A stretch of 64,000 bases of DNA. Source: Rubrivivax sp. A210 (GTDB lineage Bacteria > Pseudomonadota > Gammaproteobacteria > Burkholderiales > Burkholderiaceae_C). Position 1 is the stretch's first letter. The number at the start of each line of letters is the position of its first letter. Below, piece after piece: positions 1 through 8,863 of this stretch. Where the stretch lies: the NCBI RefSeq assembly GCF_904426505.1, contig NZ_CAJGBN010000007.1:1-64000 (forward strand), given 5' to 3'. A model generated the notes under the pieces. That model saw only the letters and a list, made by a program, of their open reading frames with translations, searched no databases and had not been told where the DNA came from. Both the position numbers and the translations under genes were made by a program.

Positions 1-3000
1 CCGATCTTGCCGGGCGCCACGCTGCCCGCCCAGGCCGGCGCTGCCGCCACCGCCCGCGGCGGCCGGCTCGAGATCGATGTCGCCAGCCTGGCCGACGCCG
101 ACGCGCTGCTGCGGCTGGCCGGCGCCGGCGGCGCCACGCGCAGCTTTGCGCTGCGCCAGCGCAGCGGCGATCTGGCGCTGAGCGGCCAGCTGCAGGCCGA
201 GGACATCCGCATCGCCGCCGACGCCGGCAGCCTGGCGCTGGCCGGTGCCACGCTGGATGCCCGCGCGCCCGGCGGCGGCGTGGTGCAGCTGGCCGCCGCG
301 GGCGACCTGCGCCTGGACGGCACCAGCCGCATCCTGGCCGGTTCCAGCCGCGCCGGCGCCCAGGGCGGCGACGTGCTGCTGGCCAGCGGTAGCAACAACC
401 GCAGTGGCCTCGTCGCGCTGGCTGCCGACGCCGTGGTCGACGCCCAGGGCGACAGCGCCGCCGACGGCCGCATCGTGCTGCGCGCCGCGCGTGGCGCCGA
501 CAACGCCTCGGTGGCGGTGGACGCGCTCAACACCGCGAACCTGCGTGCCGGCGAAGTCGACATCGAGGCGGTGCGCCGCTACAGCACGGTGACGGTGGGC
601 AGCGAGACGCGCGCCATCGCCACCATCGCCGCCGGCAACAGCCTCATCAGCGGCGTCGGCGCCGCACGCGCCGCCACGCTGGGCCAGACCACGCTGCGCA
701 ACGACAGCGCCGCCTTCATGGCCGCCGCGGCGGCGATCAACCGCGCGCTGGGCCTCACGGCGGCCGACAGCGGCCGTGTGCAGCTGCGCGCCGGTGTCGA
801 GGTGCAGGCCGCCGGCAATCTGAATGTGGCCGCCGACTGGGCGCTCAACGCCGACCGACCGGGCGGCGACGCCGGCTTTCTGACGCTGCGCGCGGCCGGC
901 AACCTGAGCGTGAACGGCTCCATCAGCGACGGCTTTGCCAGCGCCGCCACCACCGCGGCACTGAACGACAACGCGCGCTCCTGGTCCTTGCGCCTGGCCG
1001 CCGGCGCCGACCTCGCGGCGGCCCACCCGCTGGCCACCCGCGACTTCTCGGCCGGCGCGGCCGAGACCGGCAACCTGAACATCGCCGCCGGCCGCCTGCT
1101 GCGCACCGGCGCCGGATCGATAACGCTGGCCGCCGGCCGTGACATCGTCTTCGGCGCCGGCAATGCCAACACCGCACCCGGCCTGGCCTATGTGGCCGGG
1201 CGCAAGACCGCCGACCTGGCCCCCGTGCTGACCAGCCTGTTCGCGCCCCAGGCCGCCAAGCCCGCCTTCACCGAGCAGGGTGGCCGCCTGGAGCTGCGCG
1301 CCGCACGCGACATCAGCGCCTTTGAGTCGACCCAGCTCGTCAACAACTGGCTCTGGCGCAGCGGCCTGCAGAGCACGCGCGCCGGCGAGGAAGGCCTTTA
1401 TGCCAACGGCGCCCAGCTGGCCTGGTGGGCCGAGTTCAGCCGCTTCCGCCAGACCCTGGGCTCCTTCGGGGGCGGCGCGCTCAGCGCCAGCGCCGGCCGC
1501 GACGTGCGCAATCTGCAGGCGATGCTGCCCAGCGCCGGCTGGGCCGACAGCCGCGTGATGGCCACGGCCGGCCTGCACACCTTGGGCGGCGCCGACCTCG
1601 AGGTACGCGCCGGGCGCGACCTGCTGGGCGGGCAGTTCCTGGTGGCGGCGGGCGCGGGCCGCATCGATGCCGGCCGCAGCATAGTCGCGGCCGGCGGCAA
1701 CCTCGGCATCGCCGACCCGGTGCTGGCGCAGATGGACGGTGGCCGCTGGCAGCTGCAGGCGCGCAACGGCCTGCAGCTGGTGGGCAGCTTCAACCCGACC
1801 GCCGCGCCCGCCTCGGCGGCCGACAACCGCGCCAATGTCTCGGGCTTCTTCTACGGCTGGGGTGACGATGCGGCCCTGGTGCTGCGCGCCAACGCCGGCA
1901 CGCTGAGCCTGACCGGCGGCCTGAGCGCGTCGCAGACCACGCGCTACGGCCTGCAGGGCGGGGTTGAGACGCCCGACTACTTCCGCGTCCTGCCGGCCAC
2001 GCTCCGGGCGCAGGCCCTGGGCGGCGATCTGCAACTGCTGGGTGCCGAGACCGCCGGCGCGCTGCTCTTCCCCTCGGCGCGCGGCCAGCTCGACCTGTGG
2101 GCCGCCGGCGCGCTGCGCCTGGGCGGCAGCGGCAACACGCCCAACTTCGCCATGGCCGACAGCGACCCCGCGCTCTGGCCCGACGCCAGCCGCCCGGCGG
2201 GGCGCACCGCCAGCCTGCTTGCCGGCCTCACCGGCCTGGTGAGCAACACGCTGGCCGACACCCAGCCGCGCCAGGCCTTGCACAGCGGCGACAGCGAACC
2301 GGCGCGCCTGCACGCCGGCGGCTCCATCAGCATGAGCGGCGACGCCACTCTGCTGCTGGCCAAGCCGGCGCGCCTGGACGCGGGCGACGACATCGTCAAC
2401 CTGCGCCTGGTGGGCCAGAACCTGGCCGCCGGCGACACCACCACGGTGACGGCCGGGCGCAATCTGCTGGCCGGCCTGCAAGGCCTGATCGCGATCGGCG
2501 GCCCCGGCGCGCTGGAAGTCAACGCCGGCCGCGGCATCGACCTCGGCGCCTCGGGCGGCATCGTCACCTCGGGCAACCAGCGCAATGCGCGCCTGCCAAC
2601 CCAGGGTGCCGACATCCGGGTCGCCGCCGCCACGCGCGGCGTGCTCGACCTGGCCCAGTTTGCCGCCACCTACCTGGACGGCGTGGACGGTGCGAACGGC
2701 TTGGATGGCAACACCACGCCGCGCTACCGCGACGCGCTGACGCGCTTCATGCGCGCCGCGCTGGCCAGCCCCACGCTGGACTACGACAGCGCCTGGGCCC
2801 AGTTCCAGGCCCTGCCGGCGGCCGAACAGGCGCGCTTCGGCGAGCAGGTGCTGGCGGCCGAGTTCGGCCGCCTCTACCTGGCCGCCACGCCGCCCGACGC
2901 GGCGCAGATGAGCGCGGCGCTGCGCAGCGGCTTCGAGCGCCGCAAGGCCCAGGTGCTGGAGGCCGGCACCAAGGCGCTGGCCGGCGGCGGCGCCCTGGTG

Positions 3001-4245
3001 CTGCCGGGCCGCGAAAGCCTGGCCGGCGCTGCGCTGGCCGACTACCTGGCCGAGCTGCGCGGGCTGGACTTCGGCCGCCTCGACATCGACAGCACGCTGC
3101 AAGCGCGCGTGGCCAGCCGCGCCGCCGTGTACGACGGCTGGCGCGACGCCGTCGCCGCCCGCCTGGGCGGCAGTGCGGCAGCGCTGGAAGCGATGGCCGC
3201 GGCCGACCCGGCGGCGCCGGCGGCCCTGGCCTGGCGCGGCGCGCTGGCGCAGCGCAGCGGCGCCTTCTTCGAGGCCTACCGCCAGCAGGTGCTGGAGACC
3301 GAGACCGCCAGCGCCGCGGCCGCGGCCTCGCTCTTCGGTCGCCGCTCGCTGCCGCTGCGCCTGGCGCTGTTCGACCAGGGCTTCGCGGTGGCCACGCTGG
3401 CGCTCGCCGGCAGCTTCACGCCGCAGCCGGTGTGGCCGGGGCAAACCCCGGTGATCGCCTACAGCGGCACGCTGGAGATGACGCAGAGCGCCGTGCTCAG
3501 CGAGCGCGGTGGCGACATCCGCATCGTCAACCCCGGCGGCGGCATCAGCGTGGGCCTGAAGGAAAGCGGCGCCAACGCCGGCCCCAAGGGCGTCATCGCG
3601 CTCGGCGGTGGCCAGGTCTATGGCTTTGCACGCGACGATTTCCAGGTCAACACGCAAAGGGTGTTCATCGTCGGCGAGGGCAACATGAACATCTGGTCGT
3701 CGCGCGGCGACATCGACTCCGGCCGCGGCGCCAACACCGCGGTGGCGGCGCCGCCGCTGGCGGCGCGGCGCTCGGCCGACGGCGTGGTCTTCGAGGTGCC
3801 GGCCACCACCACCGGCAGCGGCCTGGGCATCCTGGAAGACGCGCGAGGGCGGCGCCTGGGCACGATAGGCCTGTACCCGGCCTTCGGTGAAATCCTGGCA
3901 CTCGACGCCTTCATCCGCGCCCCCAGCGTGGTGCTGGGCTCCACCATCAAGGGTGCCGACAACCTGCAGGCCGCGGCCGTGGGCGGCGCCGTGGCGGCCG
4001 TGGGCGCGCCGGCGCTGGCGGTGGCCGCGCCGCCGGCCACGGCGCAGAAGACCGAGGGCGAGGGCGCCGCCAGTGGCGCCACGCAGACGGCGCAGGCGCG
4101 CCAGCGGCAGTCGCTGCTGACGGTGGAACTGCTGGGCGTGGGCGAGGAGGCCTGCAGCGACAAGGATGAGCGCGAAGGCAAGTGCAATCGCCCCGCGGAT
4201 GGGGCCTGCACGCCGCAGCAGAAGGCCGACGGCCGCTGCTCCTGA
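1..4245 (+). CDS. Filamentous-haemagglutinin-like large exoprotein, 3' part
   Basis: The reading frame is open from base 1, so the gene begins upstream and the N-terminal secretion signal (TPS domain in this family) is not visible. The 1414 visible codons are rich in Gly, Ala, Asp and Leu and show many degenerate beta-helix repeats such as AGRDI, AARDIS and GGDVLLASGS. Around residues 880-990 is a segment (FAATYLDG, then ALPAAEQARFGEQVL) that resembles the C-terminal DUF3739 region of haemagglutinin-family exoproteins. The last 35 residues form a charged tail with four cysteines. Members are surface adhesins exported by an outer-membrane TpsB partner, and none is seen in the window. It precedes the exopolysaccharide operon in the same direction, which suggests a shared biofilm role (inference). 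Confidence 0.8.
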   Translation, partial: PILPGATLPAQAGAAATARGGRLEIDVASLADADALLRLAGAGGATRSFALRQRSGDLALSGQLQAEDIRIAADAGSLALAGATLDARAPGGGVVQLAAAGDLRLDGTSRILAGSSRAGAQGGDVLLASGSNNRSGLVALAADAVVDAQGDSAADGRIVLRAARGADNASVAVDALNTANLRAGEVDIEAVRRYSTVTVGSETRAIATIAAGNSLISGVGAARAATLGQTTLRNDSAAFMAAAAAINRALGLTAADSGRVQLRAGVEVQAAGNLNVAADWALNADRPGGDAGFLTLRAAGNLSVNGSISDGFASAATTAALNDNARSWSLRLAAGADLAAAHPLATRDFSAGAAETGNLNIAAGRLLRTGAGSITLAAGRDIVFGAGNANTAPGLAYVAGRKTADLAPVLTSLFAPQAAKPAFTEQGGRLELRAARDISAFESTQLVNNWLWRSGLQSTRAGEEGLYANGAQLAWWAEFSRFRQTLGSFGGGALSASAGRDVRNLQAMLPSAGWADSRVMATAGLHTLGGADLEVRAGRDLLGGQFLVAAGAGRIDAGRSIVAAGGNLGIADPVLAQMDGGRWQLQARNGLQLVGSFNPTAAPASAADNRANVSGFFYGWGDDAALVLRANAGTLSLTGGLSASQTTRYGLQGGVETPDYFRVLPATLRAQALGGDLQLLGAETAGALLFPSARGQLDLWAAGALRLGGSGNTPNFAMADSDPALWPDASRPAGRTASLLAGLTGLVSNTLADTQPRQALHSGDSEPARLHAGGSISMSGDATLLLAKPARLDAGDDIVNLRLVGQNLAAGDTTTVTAGRNLLAGLQGLIAIGGPGALEVNAGRGIDLGASGGIVTSGNQRNARLPTQGADIRVAAATRGVLDLAQFAATYLDGVDGANGLDGNTTPRYRDALTRFMRAALASPTLDYDSAWAQFQALPAAEQARFGEQVLAAEFGRLYLAATPPDAAQMSAALRSGFERRKAQVLEAGTKALAGGGALVLPGRESLAGAALADYLAELRGLDFGRLDIDSTLQARVASRAAVYDGWRDAVAARLGGSAAALEAMAAADPAAPAALAWRGALAQRSGAFFEAYRQQVLETETASAAAAASLFGRRSLPLRLALFDQGFAVATLALAGSFTPQPVWPGQTPVIAYSGTLEMTQSAVLSERGGDIRIVNPGGGISVGLKESGANAGPKGVIALGGGQVYGFARDDFQVNTQRVFIVGEGNMNIWSSRGDIDSGRGANTAVAAPPLAARRSADGVVFEVPATTTGSGLGILEDARGRRLGTIGLYPAFGEILALDAFIRAPSVVLGSTIKGADNLQAAAVGGAVAAVGAPALAVAAPPATAQKTEGEGAASGATQTAQARQRQSLLTVELLGVGEEACSDKDEREGKCNRPADGACTPQQKADGRCS

Positions 4246-4267
4246 GCGAGGTGGCGGTGCCCCGGCA

Positions 4268-4366
4268 CCGCCACCAAAGCGCCATCGAAGCGCCATCGAA
4301 GCGCCATCGAAGCGCCATCGAAGCGCCATCGAAGCGCCATCGAAGCGCCATCGAAGCGCCACCAAA
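4268..4366. repeat. 11-bp tandem repeat, unit GCGCCATCGAA
   Basis: Seven perfect head-to-tail copies of GCGCCATCGAA occupy 4279-4355. They are flanked on each side by one degenerate copy ending in CCACCAAA (4268-4278 and 4356-4366). The array fills most of the gap between the stop of the adhesin (4245) and the start of the export protein (4408). The unit length is close to one helical turn. Because 11 is not a multiple of three, all frames stay open through it, but no gene is needed to explain it. Confidence 0.95.
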
Positions 4367-4407
4367 GCGCCACAGCCCTGCAACACGGGCGCCCTAGAGT
4401 GGGCCGA

Positions 4408-6258
4408 ATGGTCCATCTTCTTGCTTCGCGCGGCGCGCTCGCCGGACGCGCGCTCTTCGGTTGTCCACGCGCCCTGTGTGGGCTGGTGCTGACCCTGGCC
4501 GCCACCGCGCAAGCGCAGTCAGTGCCAGCCGTCACGCGCCTGAGCGCTGGCGATGCGGTTACCACCGTGGTACAGCCTGCGGCGGCCACGGCCACCGCGC
4601 CGGCGCGGGTGCAGGCCCTGCGCGAACCCGATCCCAAGCCCGAGCCCGGCGACTTCGAACGCCTGGCCACCGAGGCCAATGGCGGTCAGCCGGTGTGGCG
4701 GCTGGGCACGCAGGCGCGGCGCGGCGAGGCCACGCTGGCACACCTGGAGACGCCGGCGCGTGTGCCGCCCAGCTATGTGGTGCAGGTGGGCGACGAGATC
4801 TCGGTCACGGTCTGGGGCAGTGTCGACGCGCAATGGACGCTGCGCGTCGACCGCGCTGGCCGCATCACGCCGCCCCGCGTGGGCCCGGTGGCGGTGGCCG
4901 GGGCCACGGCGGGCGAACTCGATGGGCTGCTCAAGGCGCGGCTGGAGCGCGTCTTCAAGGGCTTCGAGCTGAGCGCCGCCGTCACCGACCTGAGCCCGGT
5001 GCGCGTCCACATCACCGGCTTCGTGGCGCGGCCCGGCGACTACCTGGTGCCGGGCCTGACCACCGTCTCGGGCGCGCTGGCCCTGGCCCAGGGCCCGGCC
5101 GCCGGTGGCAGCTGGCGCCGCATCCGCCTGCTGCGCAACGAGGCGCCGGTGACCGAATTCGACCTCTACACGCTGCTGGCCAGCGGCAGCCGCCGCGACG
5201 ACCGTTTGCTGCAGCCGGGCGATGTGCTGCACGTGGAGGCCGCCGGCCCCCAGGTGGCGGTGCTGGGCAGCGTCAACCGCGCCGCGGTGTTCGAGTTCCT
5301 GCCCGGTGAAACGGTGGCCGACGCGCTGCGCCTGGCCGGCGGCTCCACTCCGGTGGCCGAGCGCGGCGCGCTCACGCTGGAGCGACTGCAGCAGCGCAAC
5401 GGCGCCGGCGCGGTGGAACTGGCGCTGCCGCGCGACGCCGCCGCGCCGCTGGCCAATGGCGACATCCTGCGCGTGCGCTCGCAGGTGGCGGCCGGCGCGC
5501 CGACGCAGCTGCGCAACAAGCGCGTACTGGTGGAGGGCGAGGTCTACAAGCCCGGCGAGTACCTGTTGCCGCCGGGCTCCACCCTGGCCGACGCCGTCGC
5601 CGCGGCCGGCGGCGCCACGCCTGGAGCCTGGCTTTACGGCACGGCCTTGAAGCGCGAGAGCGTGCGCCTGACGCAGGAGGCCAATTACGCCCGCGCGCTG
5701 CGTGAGTTCGAGGCCGAGCTGGCGCGCAGTGGCGCCACCCGTACGGCCCGCGACGACGGCAATGCCGACGCCGCCGCTGCCAACCAGCAGATGCTGGCCC
5801 GCCTGCGCACCCAGCGCCCCGAGGGCCGCATGGTGCTGGAGCTGACGCCGCAGTCGACCACATTGCCAGCCGTGGCGGTGGAAGACGGCGACCGCATCCA
5901 GCTGCCAGCCTCGACCCAGGGCGTGGGCGTCTTCGGCAGCGTCTACAACGGCGGCAGCTTTGTGCATGACGGCGGCCGCACCCTGGGCCACTATGTGCAG
6001 CGCGCCGGTGGGCCCAAGGGCAATGCCGACTACGAAGCCGCCTTCGTGGTGCGCGCCAACGGCAGCGTGATCAGCGCCAGCCAGGGCAGCCTCTGGAGCC
6101 GCGCACGCGAGTTCGACAGCCAGCCGGCCCTGCCCGGCGACACCGTCTTCGTGCCCGAAGAATCGGCGCGCGTGACCTGGGTGCAGGGCGCCAAGGACTG
6201 GACCCAGATCCTCTACCAGCTGGGCGTGGGCATGGCGGCGCTGTTCTGGACGCGATGA
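4408..6258 (+). CDS. Polysaccharide export protein with SLBB domains (Wza/GumB type)
   Basis: This is the outer-membrane/periplasmic export component for an exopolysaccharide. ATG 4408 is chosen over an in-frame GTG at 4399 because it gives a clean signal peptide ending LTLAATAQA about residue 36. A Poly_export domain starts near residue 122 (SYVVQVGDEISVTVWG) and is followed by SLBB-type segments (VRVHITGFVARPGDYLVPG; VLVEGEVYKPGEYLLPPG). At 616 aa it is longer than Wza and closer to multi-SLBB export proteins. No lipobox is evident, so it may not be a lipoprotein. It is the first gene of a tightly overlapping operon and its stop overlaps the next start (ATGA at 6255). Confidence 0.88.
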   Translation: MVHLLASRGALAGRALFGCPRALCGLVLTLAATAQAQSVPAVTRLSAGDAVTTVVQPAAATATAPARVQALREPDPKPEPGDFERLATEANGGQPVWRLGTQARRGEATLAHLETPARVPPSYVVQVGDEISVTVWGSVDAQWTLRVDRAGRITPPRVGPVAVAGATAGELDGLLKARLERVFKGFELSAAVTDLSPVRVHITGFVARPGDYLVPGLTTVSGALALAQGPAAGGSWRRIRLLRNEAPVTEFDLYTLLASGSRRDDRLLQPGDVLHVEAAGPQVAVLGSVNRAAVFEFLPGETVADALRLAGGSTPVAERGALTLERLQQRNGAGAVELALPRDAAAPLANGDILRVRSQVAAGAPTQLRNKRVLVEGEVYKPGEYLLPPGSTLADAVAAAGGATPGAWLYGTALKRESVRLTQEANYARALREFEAELARSGATRTARDDGNADAAAANQQMLARLRTQRPEGRMVLELTPQSTTLPAVAVEDGDRIQLPASTQGVGVFGSVYNGGSFVHDGGRTLGHYVQRAGGPKGNADYEAAFVVRANGSVISASQGSLWSRAREFDSQPALPGDTVFVPEESARVTWVQGAKDWTQILYQLGVGMAALFWTR

Positions 6259-7433
6259 TGAGCCCCGACCTGCCCCTGGCGACGCCGGCAACGGCTGGCG
6301 CACCGGCCGCCGCTTCGGCCGCCAGCGCCGGCCTGCTGGAGATCGCGTTGCCCCTGTGGCACAGGCGCTGGCGCCTGCTGCTGGCCACGCTGCTGTGCGG
6401 GCTCTTGGGCCTGGGCCTGAGCCTGGTGCAGACGGTGCGCTTCACCGGCCAGGCCAGCTTCGTCGTGCAGCCGCTGCTGCGGCCCTCGCAATCGGTGGTG
6501 TCGAGCGCGCTGCCGGCGCTGGCCGGCCTGGTGAGCACCAGCAGCGGTGCCGTCGACCTGCACCTGGCCATCCTGCGCAGCCAGACGATTGCTGACCGCA
6601 TCATCGACCGCTTCGACCTGCAGCGCGGCTGGGAGCTGCCGCTGCGCGCCCAGGCGCATGCCAGGCTGGCCCGCCGCGTGAGCTTTGGCGCCGGCCGCCG
6701 CGACGGCCTGGTGCAGGTGCTGGTGGAAGACGAACACCCGCAGCGCGCCGCCGCCATGGCCAATGAATACATCGAGGAGCTGCGCCACACGCTGCGCGGC
6801 TTTGCGCTGGAAGAGGCGCGCCAGCGGCTCAAGTTCTACGAGGCCCAGCTGGCGCGCGCACGCGGCGCGCTGGACGAGGCGCAGAAGAAGCTGCAGGCCA
6901 GCGGCTTCGACCGTGCGGCGCTGCGCAGCGAACCCCGCGCTGCCGCCGAGGCCTATGGCCGGCTGCAAGCCGAGGTCACCGCGGCCGAGATGCGCCTGGC
7001 CGCCACCCGCCGCGTGCGCGCCGAAGGCAGCGCCGAGGTGCAGCAGGTGCAGTCGGAACTGGCGGCGCTGCGCGCCCAGCTGGCACGCGCCGAAGTGCCG
7101 CGCGACGACGGCCCCGGCGCCTTCGTCACGCGCGTGCGCGAATTCCGCTATGCCGAGACGCTGGCCGAATCGATAGCCCGCCAGGCCGAGGCGGCGCGCG
7201 TCGACGAGGCCTCCGATTCGGTGCCGCTGCAGGTGCTGGACCCGGCGCGCGTGCCCGAGCTGCCGAGCAGCCCGCGCATCCCGATGTGGGTTCTCGTGGG
7301 TGCGTTGCTGGGCTTTAGCGGGCAGGCGGCCTGGGTGCTGCTGCATCACCGCATGCGGCTGGCGCGGCTGGACCCGGCCTACCGGGAACGCATCGCGCTG
7401 ATCCACTCGACGTTGCCGCGGCGCGGCCCATGA
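6255..7433 (+). CDS. Wzz/GumC-type chain-length determinant protein, no kinase domain
   Basis: This inner-membrane polysaccharide copolymerase sets chain length and couples synthesis to export. It has a TM segment near residues 38-55 (WRLLLATLLCGLLGLGLSL), a long periplasmic coiled-coil-rich region (EEARQRLKFYEAQLARARGAL and similar heptads) and a second TM near residues 343-362. The family's proline-rich stretch just before TM2 is present (VPELPSSPRIP). The 392 aa end soon after TM2, so there is no C-terminal Walker-type tyrosine kinase as in Wzc, and none is seen elsewhere in the window. The start overlaps the previous stop and the end overlaps the flippase start (ATGA at 7430), which implies translational coupling. 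Confidence 0.85.
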   Translation: MMSPDLPLATPATAGAPAAASAASAGLLEIALPLWHRRWRLLLATLLCGLLGLGLSLVQTVRFTGQASFVVQPLLRPSQSVVSSALPALAGLVSTSSGAVDLHLAILRSQTIADRIIDRFDLQRGWELPLRAQAHARLARRVSFGAGRRDGLVQVLVEDEHPQRAAAMANEYIEELRHTLRGFALEEARQRLKFYEAQLARARGALDEAQKKLQASGFDRAALRSEPRAAAEAYGRLQAEVTAAEMRLAATRRVRAEGSAEVQQVQSELAALRAQLARAEVPRDDGPGAFVTRVREFRYAETLAESIARQAEAARVDEASDSVPLQVLDPARVPELPSSPRIPMWVLVGALLGFSGQAAWVLLHHRMRLARLDPAYRERIALIHSTLPRRGP

Positions 7434-8863
7434 GTCGCGGCGTGCTGAGCCTGGCGCTGGCCCAGGCGCTGGCGCTGCTGGCGGCCCTGGTCTCGGCGGC
7501 CTGTTACGCGCGCTGGCTGCGGCCGGATCAGCTGGCGGTGTGGGCGATGGCGCTGGCCGGTGCCCGGGCCGGCCTGCTGCTGCTGGACGGCGGGCTCAAG
7601 ACCGCGCTGGTGCGGCGCGACGATCTCCCCGGCGCGGCCACGCTGCGCCGCCTGGGGCTGGGCTGCGCCGGGGCCGCCGCTGTGCTGACCGCGCTGGCGG
7701 TGCTGGCGGCGCTGGCGCTGCAGGCCGCGGGCCGGGTCGACGTCGGCGGTGCCTGGCTGCTGGCCGCCTATCCCGCGGCCTATCTGCTGGCCTATCCGCC
7801 GCTGTTGACGGCCTTGGCGCGGCTCGAGCGGGCGCAGCAATTCGGCCCCGTGGGGCGCGCCGAGGGCGCCTCGGTGGTGCTGGAGTTCGCGCTGCCGGCG
7901 CTGCTGATCGCCGCCGGGTTGGCCTGGTGGACGGCCTTCGCGGTGGCGGTGCTGGCGGCGCGCCTGCTGCGCACGGCCTGGATCGTGGCCGCCGCCCGCG
8001 GCCTGGCCGATGCCGCCCCGGGCGCGGGCGCAGCGCCGGTGCGCCAACTGCTGGCCGAAGGCGCGGGGGTGCAGGTGGTGGCCGGCGTCTCGATGCTGCG
8101 CGACCAGATGCACCTGTGGCTGCTCGCGCCGCTGTTCGGCGCCGTCTGGGCCGGCGTCTACAGCCTGGCGCTGAGCGCCTGCGCCCTGGTGGCCCAGGTC
8201 GGTGCCGCCACCGCCGCACGCGTGGCGCTGCCGGCGCTGCGTGCCAGCGCGAGCGCGGCGCAGTGGCCGGCGGTGCTGGCGCAGACGCGGCGCCTGGCCA
8301 TCGCCACGCTGCCGCCGCTGGCGCTGCTGCCGGCCTGGGTGGCCCATGCCGACAGCCACTGGTGGGGCGGGCAGTGGCAAGAGGCGGCTGCGCTGATGCC
8401 CTGGCTGGCCCTGCGCATGCTGCCGGGGCTGGCGGCCACGACGCTGGGCGCATGGCTGCTGCTGGCACGCACGCCGTGGCAGGCCGCGTGCGTCCACGGC
8501 GCCTGGTTGCTGGCCGAGCTGGCGCTGGCGCTGCCGGCCGTGCTGCTGCTGGGGGCGCCGGGGCTGGCGGTGGCCGGCGCGTTTTCGGCCTGGGCCGGCG
8601 TGCTGCTGTTCCTGGCCGCCGTCGCGCCGGCGGCGCCGCTGTGGCCGCGCTTTGGCGACCTGTTGCAGGCCCTGCTGCTGCGGCCTTCGCTGGCCATCGC
8701 GCTGGCGCTTGCCGCCTGGGCCTGGGCTCGGCCAAACGATTTGTTCCTGGCCAGCGCGGGCATGGTGCTGGCCTGGTGGAGCGAGCCGACGCTGCGGCGC
8801 TGGGCGCAGGAGCTGATGCGCCCGCAGCCGGCCGTCGCTGCCCGCAGGCCTCAGGCGCTATGA
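7430..8863 (+). CDS. Polysaccharide flippase, Wzx/MOP-like
   Basis: A 477-aa, highly hydrophobic protein with about 12 predicted membrane segments. It lacks strong motifs but has the size, the N-terminal helix with conserved polar residues (YARWLRPDQLAVWAMALAG) and the operon position expected of an oligosaccharide flippase of the PST/Wzx group. Its job would be to flip undecaprenyl-linked repeat units across the inner membrane before polymerisation by the product at 9972-11255. Both ends overlap neighbours by four bases (7430-7433 and 8860-8863). The family call rests on topology and context more than on residues. Confidence 0.75.
   Translation: MSRGVLSLALAQALALLAALVSAACYARWLRPDQLAVWAMALAGARAGLLLLDGGLKTALVRRDDLPGAATLRRLGLGCAGAAAVLTALAVLAALALQAAGRVDVGGAWLLAAYPAAYLLAYPPLLTALARLERAQQFGPVGRAEGASVVLEFALPALLIAAGLAWWTAFAVAVLAARLLRTAWIVAAARGLADAAPGAGAAPVRQLLAEGAGVQVVAGVSMLRDQMHLWLLAPLFGAVWAGVYSLALSACALVAQVGAATAARVALPALRASASAAQWPAVLAQTRRLAIATLPPLALLPAWVAHADSHWWGGQWQEAAALMPWLALRMLPGLAATTLGAWLLLARTPWQAACVHGAWLLAELALALPAVLLLGAPGLAVAGAFSAWAGVLLFLAAVAPAAPLWPRFGDLLQALLLRPSLAIALALAAWAWARPNDLFLASAGMVLAWWSEPTLRRWAQELMRPQPAVAARRPQAL

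Noticed and set aside
4182..4492. ORFs reading through the 11-bp repeats with IEAPSKRHRSA peptide repeats.
   Set aside because: They have no start context, and they exist only because the 11-bp unit contains no stop in any frame.
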